A stretch of 64,000 nt of DNA, taken from assembly GCA_029449245.1 (NCBI GenBank), contig JANATF010000004.1:1984001-2048000 (forward strand). The letters are read 5' to 3'. This document shows, one piece after another, positions 19,961 to 32,009 of the stretch. The position numbers were made by a program, and so were the translations under genes. This stretch comes from Mortierella alpina (Eukaryota > Mortierellomycota > Mortierellomycetes > Mortierellales > Mortierellaceae). The stretch's first letter is position 1. Each line of letters starts with the position of its first letter. The notes below the pieces were generated by a model. The model was not told the origin of the DNA, searched no databases, and saw nothing but the letters and a program-made list of their open reading frames with translations.

Positions 19961-21231
19961 ACGGGTCATACTCGAGTGAGAAGCAAAAGCGAGCACCAAC
20001 GGCGGCAGGCAGCGGCAGAATGCGACAAAGACTAAAATGGACGCCCTGACAAATTCTTTATTGATAGGCAGCAGATTCCGCTACTTAAGGTTAGTATCGC
20101 GGCAGTGGAGAGGTCTATCTCCCTCGGACCATCCGCCGCGACAGTGCCAACCAAATGCAACTCGCCTTTGGATGGACAGCACTACCCTACAGGATATAGT
20201 ATATACTACAAGGTGACAGGCTCTTCTATAGGCGTTTTCTATCGACCCACAATGAACCTGTTAACAGGAAGTGGTCTCCAAACTATGGAAGTATTGACCT
20301 TTCTGGGATACGAGACAACCAATAGCCTAGGTTGTATCACAGCTGAAGGACTAACGAGAAACGAGCACAACCCTAACACAACAGGACACAACGTTCACTT
20401 CGAGACAACTCTGGTAAGTCTGCTCCTGCCCAAACTCACTTAAAAAAATTTCGTCTTCAATAGTCGACTTTCGACAAGTCGATGCCTTTGTTTCCGAAGT
20501 AGAAGGGTTCTCCCAAGTTCTTGAGAGAAACAGTTTTTTGCAGACCAGCTACCACTCACCAAAGAGACCCGCACAACAGTCAAAACTTTGTTCCACGTAT
20601 CGTATCTCGTTTGGATCAGCAGCATATGGTACAGACCACAGCACTTGCTTGTCCCACTGTTAAATTTAAACACTTGTGCTCCTCTGCTCCTCTGCTCCTT
20701 GCAACAATGCATGTCTCGTCTGTTCACGGTCATGTGTTCTTAATGCAAGTCGTTTTGATATTCTATCATGAGTTACGGTGGATGTGAACGTGATACTGTA
20801 TAGGGCCGTAGAGTGCTCCGCTCCTGCTCGGCATTCGTTGGTCGTGTATCCATACTCCACTACGCGTACAATTATTCCTTTCCAAACCGCTGTGCTACAG
20901 CGCGTAGAATGTTCCCACTAAACACGTCCCCGCAGAATCGAAAGTCGCGCAAACAAACATGTAGGCGTGCATGAAACATCGAAACCTTCTTGCTGCTACC
21001 AATCACGCCTGAGGACTCACGTCGGTAAATCACACGCTTTTCCAGGGACCGATTGCAACGGCTCTTGTGCAACATGCATGTGTCTCCCGCAAAAGTCTAA
21101 ATGAGTTACGGTGCATGGATTGCACAGGGCTGACAGTATGTAGCAAGGAAGGTATAAATACACTGAACTGTGTTTGGGGTCACCTCTCAGCACCATCCAT
21201 CCACCCGGGTCATATCGGATCAATCTACGCC
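19961..21231. other. gene-poor stretch upstream of the 58-aa gene
   Basis: An open frame at 20105-20443 (plus) is unrecognised and carries no supporting signals. A possible TATA element (TATAAAT, 21153-21159) lies about 75 nt before the start codon of the 58-aa secreted protein and may belong to its promoter. Confidence 0.35.
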
Positions 21232-21494
21232 ATGTCACGTACCACCCGTTTCTCAGTCCTCGTCATCATGGCAGTTGTTGCCCTGGTCTTGTCCACTGCC
21301 GACGCCCTTCCCCTTGAGACTCGCCAGGAACATACTGACGGCAAATGCTGGGGCTCCGTTGTTGTAAGTACCACGCGCGTTCATCTCATCATTGACCTGT
21401 AAAACTTTTGCTGACTCTTCGATATATACCTTCACTCCGCCTACTCCAGGGTAACGTTCGTTTCTGCCCTTATGACAATGCCGAGACAGTTTAA
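21232..21494 (+). CDS. tiny secreted protein, 58 aa, two exons
   Basis: Exons 21232-21363 and 21450-21494 join in phase 0 (donor GTAAGT, acceptor CTCCAG). The product begins with a strong signal peptide, MSRTTRFSVLVIMAVVALVL, followed by STADALPLETRQ. Only about 30 residues follow, with two cysteines (KCWGSVV and FCPYDN). An AATAAA signal lies 21 nt past the stop. The leader resembles that of the 98-aa secreted protein at 6.3 kb (M-x-R-T-T at the start, D-A-L-P at the cleavage zone). After a possible processing site (TRQ) the mature peptide would be very short. No family is recognised; it may be a secreted signal or surface peptide, which is inference only. Confidence 0.6.
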
Positions 21495-21514
21495 GGCTTC
21501 TAGTCGCTTCGAAC

Positions 21515-21520
21515 AATAAA
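21515..21520 (+). terminator. polyadenylation signal of the 58-aa secreted-protein gene
   Basis: An AATAAA hexamer starts 21 nt after the stop codon and is followed by a run of A residues. Confidence 0.4.
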
Positions 21521-24500
21521 TAAAAAAAACCAGAACTTTGATGCTCTTTAATTCTACCCGTAAGCAAATTGCAAAGGAATGATTAGTATGCAGCTCATGG
21601 TCAACGAACCGTCCATGCTGGCCTTTGTCAGTCAACTTTATACCCTGACGGTCAGATACATGTTTTCCTATTTTCTGAAAGTTCGCACTGGCCCTATATT
21701 CATGACACTGTCGCCCTCCTGTTGCTTACTATTCGTTTTCTGCATCAAGATGGAAGTGTCATTCTAGATCTTGGCGAAAGAGAAAGTGAACACTCGGCAT
21801 ATCATATTGTTGGGGATTGGCCATCGAGACCGCTCCCATCTGACAATCTGTTGTATGATGCGTAGGAGTTCCTATAAATATGATCCTCCTTGCGCAATCG
21901 ATAGCTCGCACTTGAACCCACTACTCGTTGACTATCAGTGGCGTCTTGACAGTTTTCCTTACGAGAGACATGACAAAAAGGTTCCTCAAGAGGGTCGCTC
22001 GCATTCCTACCCAGGACCACGTTCTTTAACTTGTATATCTGGTTTCAGGAGCGGGCGCTCCCTCCATTCTTCTGGATCAAAACACGAAATCCAGTTCTCA
22101 CGCCTTGAGGCTGTCGGTGCTCGTAGTATTCACTGACGTGTGCCGGGGTAAGCATCCTGTATCAAGCTGCTTTTTGATTTTTACTTTATAGCGGATACAA
22201 CACCCTCACTGAACCGATGTTCGCAGCTGCACCATCACTCGGGATATACTTTTTGCAATGCCCGCAGGCTCATCGCTCAAAGGTTAACAAGTCCAAGATG
22301 ACGCGCTGTAACCACCACGGTGGCGGAAGCACTCGTGCTCACATCCAGAATCGTGCAACTTTAAGCGAAGATGTCTTTATTCTTTTTAGGGTGCCGGTTG
22401 AGCGGTCCTAGCCGACTTTTATTACAACTGTATCGTCTTCTGACCGTGGCTATATGTTATGACCCAATAGTCCTTGGCTGCATCTGTCACTTCTCAATCA
22501 AGCACTAGTCCCTGTCTCAAGGATAGATCGGAGAAATCACCACTGCTACTAGAGTGCTCCCCAACACTCATTGCGTCCCCGGGCGCATGTGGCTCACAGT
22601 AGTGATCTCTATCGACTTCTCCCAGTCGACAGTGAGTTCGCGTCAACTGATCCAGATCCAAATGCGCAGGGTGTCCGTCGACACGTCAATGATCCTCCTT
22701 GCGTTGCATGTTCTCGTCCTTGCCCTCGCCGAGCTCGTATCCGATCCTGCTCTATATTTAGCCGAACCAGAGGGCGTCCAGATGCCTTCTCCATAATACT
22801 AATGGTCCATAAGGTGAGCCCTGGCCGGCCGCTGTAGGTGCTGGCTAGAGAGGTTGGGGAGAAAAAGAGAGAGGGAAAAATTAGCTGCCCCCAAACCGCT
22901 GGTTTCCCCCGCAAGAGCACCGTGCAAGACCCCAGAGGCAGGCTGAGCCGGCCTTCACACCACTGGGAAATGGTAGTCACCGACGCACTGCTCCCGTGAG
23001 TCCGGCTCTCTTTATTACCTAGGATTTCCTTGGGTACGCGTGCAAGTGGCTGCCACAAACCCACCCGCCAATGCCCAAGGAGTCATGACTCTTGCAGACA
23101 GACCTAAAAGAGAGAACGAACACCCAAAGAAAAAAACCGCACACCCTCCAGCCCACATCCTGTAGTCCTCTTCCTGATATCCATGTCCTATTCCTGCTAC
23201 CCACACCGCACCAGTGAATAAAAGAAAATAATAGTAAAAAGGTTAGTAGTAAATGCTCCTGATGTCCAAGTCCTGATGTCCAAGTTCTGATGTCCAGTTC
23301 CTGATATCTACATCTTGTTGTCCTGCCACCCCACCCTACCCCACCCAAAGAAAAAAAAAGACCTACCTGTTGTCTTGACTCCAAGAACTCCCGTGGGCAG
23401 TTCACCGCGAACACGTACTCTTCAAGGCTTAGGTGGAGACGGATATCACGCAAGACAGCCGGCGGGCTCCATCCCCTCAGTGTGCTCAGGACCTTATTTC
23501 AACCCACCCTCTCCCCAGACCCATACACAGTGCCACTTGAGGGCCAGCGGCCTCACCAAGTGGTAAAGTATCAAGGGGACAGCTTACCTTTTGAGTCCCT
23601 CTCACTCCTCTCCCGGTCCCTCTCCCTCTTGGCCAGCACCCAGGCGTTTGGGCGTGGCTGGCCTTGGTGGCTTCGTTGGCCTTGGTGGTCTCGTTGGTCT
23701 TGACGCCGCGGCACCCTATTAAGCCAAGGGACATTAGTGAAAAAGAAAACGCGTGCGATGAGGACCTTTTTTGCTGAGGCATGAATGTCAAAAAAAACTA
23801 AACAAACATTACCTTGTCTGTTCGCTGGTGCCGCGCTTGGTGGCCTCGTTTACCAGCTTGCCTCTCGAAAGAGGATCCCACTATAGTGGTGCGGAGACGG
23901 CCCCAGAGCAAGTGTCCTACTGGAGGCGTCTCTCTACAAGCAAAAGTAAACAAATGAGAAAAGACGCGTCAGAAAACTGCTTCTTGGATGATTGTCTAAC
24001 ATGGCACTCCTCACAGACACGGAAGAGTGGTGGCCTGCGTGATGTCGGCCCCTTGTCAACAAACAGACAGGCTGGTAACGACTTAAGGCGCACATGCCCA
24101 TGACTTTGCGAGTCGAGGGTGAGACGCGTGAGTCCTGAGACGTAAACAATGGGAACAAACACTAACCAAGTGGGCGGCATTGTGCCCGCGGTTCTTGCGC
24201 TTGAATGTAAACGACTAGCTGCACCGAACTGAAGCCTCGGGAGCAAGGTCATATGTGTGGCTGCTAGCCTTGGCTGCATGAGCATGTGGAAGGTGGATGC
24301 TGAGTTGAAGTCTTCGTGGAGTGGCATAAGCAAAAAAGAGAGTTCGACAGGGTGCGAACTTTATGTTGGACAACTTCCAAAGTCACAATCTCAGCATTCC
24401 ATCGAAGACAACTCGGGCGTGTACGACACTTCGCTATGGAGGGAGAAGTTGTTGGTGCTAAGCATTGCAGGGTAACCATCTCCAGCGAGAACTTCAGGCT

Positions 24501-24780
24501 TTTTGTTGAGAGCGCTAGAATGTCGCTGCTCCACGGACATCGACTGAGGTCGCACTTTCTCCCTATGACTCCCTTTCATCGATGTTCTGTGCATATCCCA
24601 GCGCGTTCGCGTCCACCCTGAGATGACTCAAGGATGAGGGCATCTGGAGATTGAAACAGTTCAAGAATATTCGACAGACAGGGTGATACATTCAGACTCC
24701 AGTGTCCAAGAGCACCTCACGAGCGCCATTTACCCAAGAAAATACTGGACGACCTATTATAGCGAGCGTGTTCTTTATGT
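21521..24780. other. gene-poor region with short tandem repeats and unassigned open frames
   Basis: Several open frames lie here but none matches a family I know. Tandem motifs occur at 23255-23310 (units like CTGATGTCCAAGT) and at about 23659-23703 (18-bp units GGCCTTGGTGGCTTCGTT and variants). A possible broken minus-strand gene lies near 23360-23930 (see findings). No RNA gene was recognised. Confidence 0.4.
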
Positions 24781-27700
24781 CTAGTGTTCCTTGACTAGTC
24801 CTATGGACCGTCCAGCTGTCTTAAGACAGCTCTTAAGCAATAGCAAGACCTCGGGATCGTGACAAAACATAGCGTCTGTCAGGGCCTCGTATAAGTAAAA
24901 CAAATGCGCGGTAGGACCAGCTAACAGTGATTCCTTGTTGTCGGCTATACGCATGTAAACCATAAATCAATTAGAAACCATGCAAGCCTACCAAAGACGC
25001 TGTAGATTAAAAGGTTGCTGTTACCTTTAACAGTCTTGTCCTTTTGTCCTTCATCAAGGGCCAAGGCTCCGAGAACTAGTTGCAGCTCGTTTAACCTCTG
25101 CAGGACCAGCGATATCTCCTGGTGACGCAATCTCGGGAAGGGACACTTGCCCAACAGTGCCTGGTCTGCACTGTAGGCATCTAGAAGTGCATGGCATCGC
25201 CGCATCAAGACGGGGGTTGCGATCCTTGCAGTTCTGTTCCAAAGCTCCACGTCTGACGAGGTCATAGCAACAGCTGGTCCACCTTGACCATTAGGGACTG
25301 GCGTGCCAGTATCACCGTCGACCTGCCTTCTGGGCCTATTGTTGCTCTGGCTTTGGTTGACTGAGGTGTCCTGCAATCCTGTTGCTGAACACAGGTCAAA
25401 CAGTATTTCAAGACAAGCGAATGCAAAGCGCTCACGGCGGACAGGGACCATGGTGTTGGTAGTGGAGTGCAGGGTGATTCCCAGTCCTTGAATGATGTCC
25501 AGCTGAAGGTCATGTGCTGCTCCAGGGCTCACTGAGCCATCAGTTGGCTTGGGTTGATTATGAGTCAGTGCAGGGTCCGAGCGAGAGGCATCCAGTGTTG
25601 AAGGGAGAGAGGTCGAAGCGGTCATGGAGGGTGTTGAGAGGATGTAAAGATTGGCGGCGTGTTCGAGGATCTGCATTAGTTCTGTCAAAATATCGTCAGG
25701 CACTCGGCGGTAGCCCATTCTAAAGAAAACCTTGCTCTTGAGGCTGGCCAGAAACACGAGGTCAAAGGATTCATCCATATTCTGGTGTTTGAGGGACATC
25801 TCTGTCAATGGTATGGGTCTACAACAAGACGGGAGTGAAAGAAGGAATCAGCATAAACGGTCATGTCATAACACTCTTGTCCGCCACAGGTGCCTTGGAA
25901 GGTCAACTTACAATGCAGGAGCCATTGTTCCTCTGCAAATCACAACCAGCTCGCGCCATATCTCCAGGAACATGGCGTCGGAGATATCTGAGTGATACAT
26001 GGATGGGATGTGATATTAGCCACCCTGGCAGATTTGTCTGGCGCCGGCATCAGAAGTCTAGAGATGTGAAGGCAGTCGAGTTGGCAGCACTTACCTTCAT
26101 CAAAACTCTCAACGATTGCAATTCCATACTTGATGCACTCCAAGAATGCAGTCGTGGCCATTTTCCATAGGGGAATGTCCTCGACGTGCTTATACGACGG
26201 TGGACAACTATATCTTAACCTCATTGCAACTCCAAGTGACTGAGGCATTCGGCAGTATAAAAGAAGTAAGCATGATAAAACCATACTCCCACTGTCAGTA
26301 ATGCTCTTTTAGGACTTCGCATTGGCATAACTGCTTTTGATTCGTACCTTGAGAACTTTGGCGTACACCCCGCTGGCATAGACATCCTTTTCGCGCTTGA
26401 ACTTGTCCAGCAAGAACACAATCCTGGATACCGTCACCTTGCAGAGTGCAATATAGGTCGGCTGCACAGGCCCCGTCTGGTTCACGGAAGCAGTGGAGGC
26501 TGAAGTAATGGTATTACCCTCGGACGAGGGACCTCGGAAGGCCAACAAGAATTGGTCCGTTAGCCGGTCCAGGACAGCAGCTGGACCACCTTCGATCAGG
26601 TCCAGGTTCAGCAGCATCAGGGCATCATGGATCGCCAGCTGAAGTGGTGAGAGATAGTCCATGTCGGGCCGGTACACGGGGCTGTCATCAAACACTAGCA
26701 CCTGCTGGAGCACGTCCAAAAGCGACCGCAGGTCGTTGAGTGAGAACTTGCTCGCCAGAATAGGATAAAGCTGATGCATAATGTTGACATATTCCGTGAG
26801 CGTCTCTTGAGTGAATCGCATCGTCATAGGTCGCCCATGAGCAGTATAGTTCTCGCGACGAGCTCCTATCGTAGGTTCCCGTCCCACAATAGCACAGCCG
26901 ATGCGCTCCCAGACACACCACGCTGTGTCCCAGAGGCGAGCTAACCGTTTCTCCCGCTCCTCAAATGCCAAAGATCTTTGCGTCGGTCCTTCCGCCTGGG
27001 ATGCTGGGATCCTCATCATGGTTTGAATACCCTTTAGGGCGGCAATGGCAACGTCTGGCGATGAAAACAAGGATGCCGTCTCGAGGTGCTCCATCAGGAA
27101 TATCCATGCCTCTAAATAGTTGTCCAGTCCGATGAGCTGCAGCAAGAAGTTTTGAAAAACATCCGCCAGCCCGTTAAAGAGCAACACGAGAGTTTCGTCC
27201 CACTGCTTGCTTGGTGAGTCGTGCCGCATTACGAATGATCCCACATGGACAGGCTCGGGCGTGTTTTCGATCCTTCTGCAGGAGGCTGTCTCAATGTCGT
27301 CCAGCAATGGCAATAGGATCTTCCAGACACACTGGCGCCATGCCGTCATGTCCAGACTAGCGACGTTAATTTGAATGGTCCGCAACAAGGTCTGGATCGC
27401 GCCGTTTCGAACCTCCGGGCGGACATCTGAGCATAAGGTCGAGATTTTGTACAATAGCAGCATCCATAAGCCGCTAAGGCTTTGCTGGGTCAACTCTGGG
27501 TCGGGAAAGCACAACACAATATCGTCGGTAACTCCATGCACTTGTTCGTTGCCTTGCGCCTCTTTGCCAGGTGGATCTTCTGTGTTGGAGGTAAGATCTC
27601 GCATGCTTTGCTGAATAAAATCCGAGATATTCCAGAGCAATCCTACCGAGGTCAAGGAAATATTGAGATCCTCGGCCTGGTAGCCAAACGCTGCTAACGT

Positions 27701-30700
27701 GTCAATACACAATTGCAGATTCCTGGCGTTCAGCAGTGATAAAAAATCGGTGCAGATCAATTGCAAGCAGGGGAAAGCGATCCTCACGAGACCAGTCGAC
27801 TTTGAGGAACCAGTCGCCGTCGCCTGTAAACCAGTCTCCTCCTCTGTAACGGTGTTGTTTAGCTCAGGTGAATACTCGACAGCTTGTTTCGTGGCCTGTG
27901 GGCCGATAGATCCTTGGATCATTTCAAAGATGATGCCCCAACCAAAGGACAACGACTGGCCTGAGGTCTGCAGCAGTTTGTTGAGTGTCTCCAAGCCCAT
28001 GCGTTGTATATCAACAAGGACATGTCCATGACTCTGAATAAGTTCCCGCAAGTTGTTCACGACACGCATTTGAGTCTCTTCTTGTTTTGTCATCGAGTTT
28101 TGCTCAGCATGAGCCATGGCCGCGACGATGATGTCAGAAACTGCATCGCATGCTTGCACTCGGATCCGGACGGAAGGCGCAGGGTGGTTGCAAGTCTCTA
28201 TCAAATAGCCAAGGGCAATGTCCCAGACGCTCGCGCCTTTCTCTCCTGTAGACAGCCGATCAACGTTGAGCAGACAGACATATCGCAGTTTGTCGATAGC
28301 AAACGATTTGTCATCGGATTTCTGCAACAAGATGAAGGTTTGTGAGTTGAAGGACTTGGTTGAATTCGAAAAAAAACTGCAAAGGAAACTTACGTTAATG
28401 TGTCTCAGTCCTTTGATGAAGGGCGCCGGGACGGCGCCTTTAGCGTCCGAGAGAGGGAGGCCGCTGCCAGTTGCTCCCAGCTTGCACAGTGACCCTGTGA
28501 AACTTCGAAAAGAGGTTAGGTCGAGGTGCGTTGAGAGATCAAAGAGCTGTTTGAAGGACGCCAAAAGGGCTAAAACATCTGCTTCCTGATGAGAAGAGCC
28601 GGACGCCAAGCTGGCATAATCAATCGGTCCATTGCTAGGTCTGTGAGAAGAACCTTGTGATGAAGGTGTGAGCGACTTTGAGGATTGTTGTATGCTTCCG
28701 ACACCTCCTGTAGTGGATTTCTTGAGCTGTCCCGAAGCGGATCCTCGATGTAGTTTGGCTGTTAGGAGATGCTCTGCTTGTTGCATGGTCTCCAGGATCA
28801 AGTACCAACTGTCGAACAATGTACCCCCGAGGTACTGGGCGACGTTTAGCAGAATGCGGAGGCAGTACATGTTCTTTTCCGTGATTGTGGATGCTGTCGC
28901 TTCCTGGCCTACGTTGTTGCTGGATGGCACACCAGATCGTTGCTCCAGTGCTGGAGGGACAGGCAAGCAGTTCTTGCAAAGTGATGTCAAGAAAGCATCT
29001 CGGGGTATATTGAGCTGCAAGACGCCACAGACGCTCGTAAAGTTTTGATATGCGCGCATGATGTTGTGGAATAACTCCTCGTCAAGATTAGACCCCAGGA
29101 AAAACGAGAAGGCTGCGAGAAGTCCCGGCCAAGCTGATTCTGCCATGATTGTGACAAGCGCAATGTCGTCGGCTTCCTTGCTCCTAGATAGCTCCAAGGT
29201 GTTTGTGTTTGGAAAAGCAGAGGGGGGTGGCCGTGCGGTAGTCGATGCTGAAGGCTCGGATCCTTCCTGAGTTTGCCGTTGCTGATCATGAATTGCCTGG
29301 GATACAATCGGGAAAATGTAAGAGGCCAGCCCGTCCGCGATGGAGTTGATGCAGATCAGGGAGAGATAGTAGAGATATGTCTCCGGGATCTGGGGAGGGT
29401 CAGCTTTGTCGAGTTGATCCACACTAATGCAATGAGATGATGGAGGAAGTTAAAAGGACAGATCGGAAACTGACGGCTTCGCTTTCAAATCAAGACCGGA
29501 AGAAAAATGGACGTTGGACATTTGGCACGATTACCATTGTATGCGCATGGTCGATGTGGCAATGCTCAAACCGCCGATATTGCTATCAGGACCATCCCTC
29601 TCGCCAACATTCGGCTGTCTGGCAGTGTCAGAGCTATCCTGCACTAGCGTTCCTGCGCCAATTAGCAAGGGCTTCTCCGTTGAGAGACGCCCGATGGCAA
29701 TAATCATATCTCCAAAGATGTCAGTGCTCGTGCCCTGTTGATCGTACGCCCTGTAAATCCGTCTCATGAGCGCATTGTCTCCACAGATCCCCCTGAAAAT
29801 CTCCATTGCCAATACCCGCTGCCACAAGATGCTGTTTTCTGGTTCCAGTAGTTTGATCAACATGGACAAGAATATCTCACATTCAATTGCCTAGAGTCAG
29901 CAGTCATGGAGATTACCGACTGTTAGATATGAACCTCGTGGAGTTCAACCACCAGAGAGAGGAAGGGACAATGTTGCCACTTACCAATATCTCGTGAAAT
30001 TGCTTGATCAGGATGTACACGACACGCATCAATCGCATCGTCTGTGGGAAATCGTGCTTGTCAGAAAAGTTTTTGATGATCAAAGGGCACACCCTTTCTC
30101 TTAGGAGAGAGGCAAACTCTGTGTGCTATCAGTTGGGCATGGAGAGTTTAAAGAACAGCCGGTTAATTTTGTACGCTTCTTGAACATCAATTATAGTCTT
30201 CAGAATATTCTCTCCTATACCTGCTTGAAGAGATGAAAGTGGTTGGTCAAGACACTCTCTATCAGCTCAAGGCCAAACGTCCTGCTGATACTGGAGAGCT
30301 TCAAAAAACGCGCGTGTTCAGAGTTTGTGAGGAGACACAAGTCCTGGAATAGCAGATACGCGTCTAAGGCGCATGGTCCCAGCTGCTCTTCTGTGTCCTG
30401 CTCCCGCACCTCCTGGCTTTGACCCTCGGGCTTCTCCTGGATCTGGAAATCCTTTTCTAGAAAGCAAAGGAAGAACAAGTGTGCGTGTGTGCATAGAAGA
30501 GTGATCAGAAATCAAACTCGCAGCATGGTCGTACTGCAAGTATAAAAAAAAAAGCTAATCCTGCTCCTCTTTGATAAAGGCTTCCTTTCTCCATACCAGA
30601 TTTTTGCTTCTCCAGATCCTCATCGCCAACTTTTTCAAAGATATAGATCACCAGCTGCCGCAGTGTTGCCGCCGCAGTGTTGTTGACGAACACGACTCTT

Positions 30701-31531
30701 GAATCCTGCAGGCGGAAACAAAGAAGTAGGGCCTATTTTTAAGTAAGAAAGAGCACCTACAGTCAGCCACCACGTTGACAGTTGAGGGCTCGACAGCCTG
30801 CCACGTTGCAGCAGCAGCACAAGGCTTGGTGCCAAAGCGTTTGCTGTCACAAACCTCGGCTAAGTATTCGCCGTGCACGTTGTAGTTGGTGAGTAGTGGC
30901 AATATTGTCTGGAGCATTTTAAGCTGAATCTCTACACCGTGGGACATAATGCCGTTCAACGTTCTGAGAACAACTTCGATGGCACCCTATCAGAAGAAGC
31001 ATTGTCCAATGAGCTACATGGCTGACAGGCATTTCAAGGCAATCATAATCTGGAGGAGGGCTGACATACCTCCGGCATGGCTCGATGCGAGATTAGCTCC
31101 CGCAAACAGCCCATGGAGATGGTCACTAGCTTGACGTTTTTAGTGTCGCAGGCGAGGAGAAAGGGCTTAAGGACATCTTGATTCTGGCTAAGCACTGTTG
31201 ATCACGAAGAGCATTGCTGTGAGCTTTGATGATCGACTGATGGTCCTGTTCGTTACACGACACAGCTCGTGATGTACCATTGGCAAGATTGGACCCAGGG
31301 CCTTGTCCTGGATGTCGCAGCAGCGCAATGACACGCTCGGCAGCCTAGCGCGCAAGGGGGATGGACAGACAGGGCCTCTCACTTTCAGTCAGCTTATGCG
31401 ATGAGTCGTCATGCGTTTGGATGTGTCTGCAGCCAGGAAATGCAGCTTACCTCCTTGATCTCTGGGTGCTTGCGCCTGGCCTCGTTGGACAGGGCAACGA
31501 GCTCCGTTTGCAGGTAGGCTGCAATGCTCAT
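24781..31531 (-). CDS. MON2: MON2 homologue, Sec7/BIG-related Golgi-endosome trafficking scaffold, 1,829 aa
   Basis: Fourteen exons: 31531-31451, 31344-31278, 31194-31070, 30986-30855, 30732-30597, 30456-30221, 30125-29985, 29890-29535, 29423-28394, 28321-26348, 26239-26095, 25987-25912, 25818-24992, 24944-24781; phases agree, 1,830 codons. The second exon end is the least certain. The N-terminus has the DCB-like start [19 protein letters not shown], then [18 protein letters not shown] and [13 protein letters not shown]. The middle has [20 protein letters not shown] and [12 protein letters not shown]. The C-terminal half contains HDS-type helices ([17 protein letters not shown]) and ends [13 protein letters not shown]. 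Mon2 has no Sec7 exchange domain. It scaffolds Dop1 and the flippase Neo1 at trans-Golgi and endosome membranes. Gene order and sequence both look intact. Confidence 0.93.
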
Positions 31532-32009
31532 GGTCGGGGGAGGGATGTGTTCGCGTGTGCTCGCGTGTGCGTGGTGGTGTGTGCGTGGAGTGTGCGTGCG
31601 GATGAACGCGCGATGGCGTGATGCGAGAGGGCGGGCGTACGCGGCTCGGCTGGGCTGTTACAGGGTGTGCTCGATGGCTGCTCGATGGTGCTCGATGGTG
31701 CTCGATGATGGCTGCGACAAGATGTGCGGCGACAGATGCGGTGTCGATGGCAGATGATGGATGCAATGCAAGCCGAGTGTGCGAGTCGAACCGCACTCCG
31801 CCCCGTGACGTGCCTTGCATCGCGCGCGCCCTTGGCTTCAGCTCGCACCCGACGTCCCTGTCGTTCCTCGTGGTCGTACTCGTTGTCGTTATCGTTGTCG
31901 TCGCTGTCGTCGCTGTCGTCGTGCTGCTTCCTCTGTTCGTCTTCCTCTTTTCCTTCGTGCTCTTCGTCTTCGCCCTCCTTCTCTCGTCCTCCCTGCCCCT
32001 GTCAACTGT
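31532..32009. promoter_or_regulatory. shared divergent promoter of MON2 and WDR7-like gene
   Basis: Start codons of the two genes lie 478 bp apart, pointing outward, so this segment must drive both. It contains repeated GCTCGATGGTGCTCGATGG units (about 31670-31710), the run TCGTTGTCGTCGCTGTCGTC near 31890-31920, and pyrimidine-rich sequence up to the WDR7-like start. Open frames cross it on both strands but look like chance frames in biased sequence. Confidence 0.6.

Noticed and set aside
31770-31800. tRNA T-arm-like motif (GTGCGGTTCGACTCGCAC on the minus strand)
   Set aside because: The loop is 8 nt instead of 7, and no acceptor, D or anticodon arm can be placed around it.
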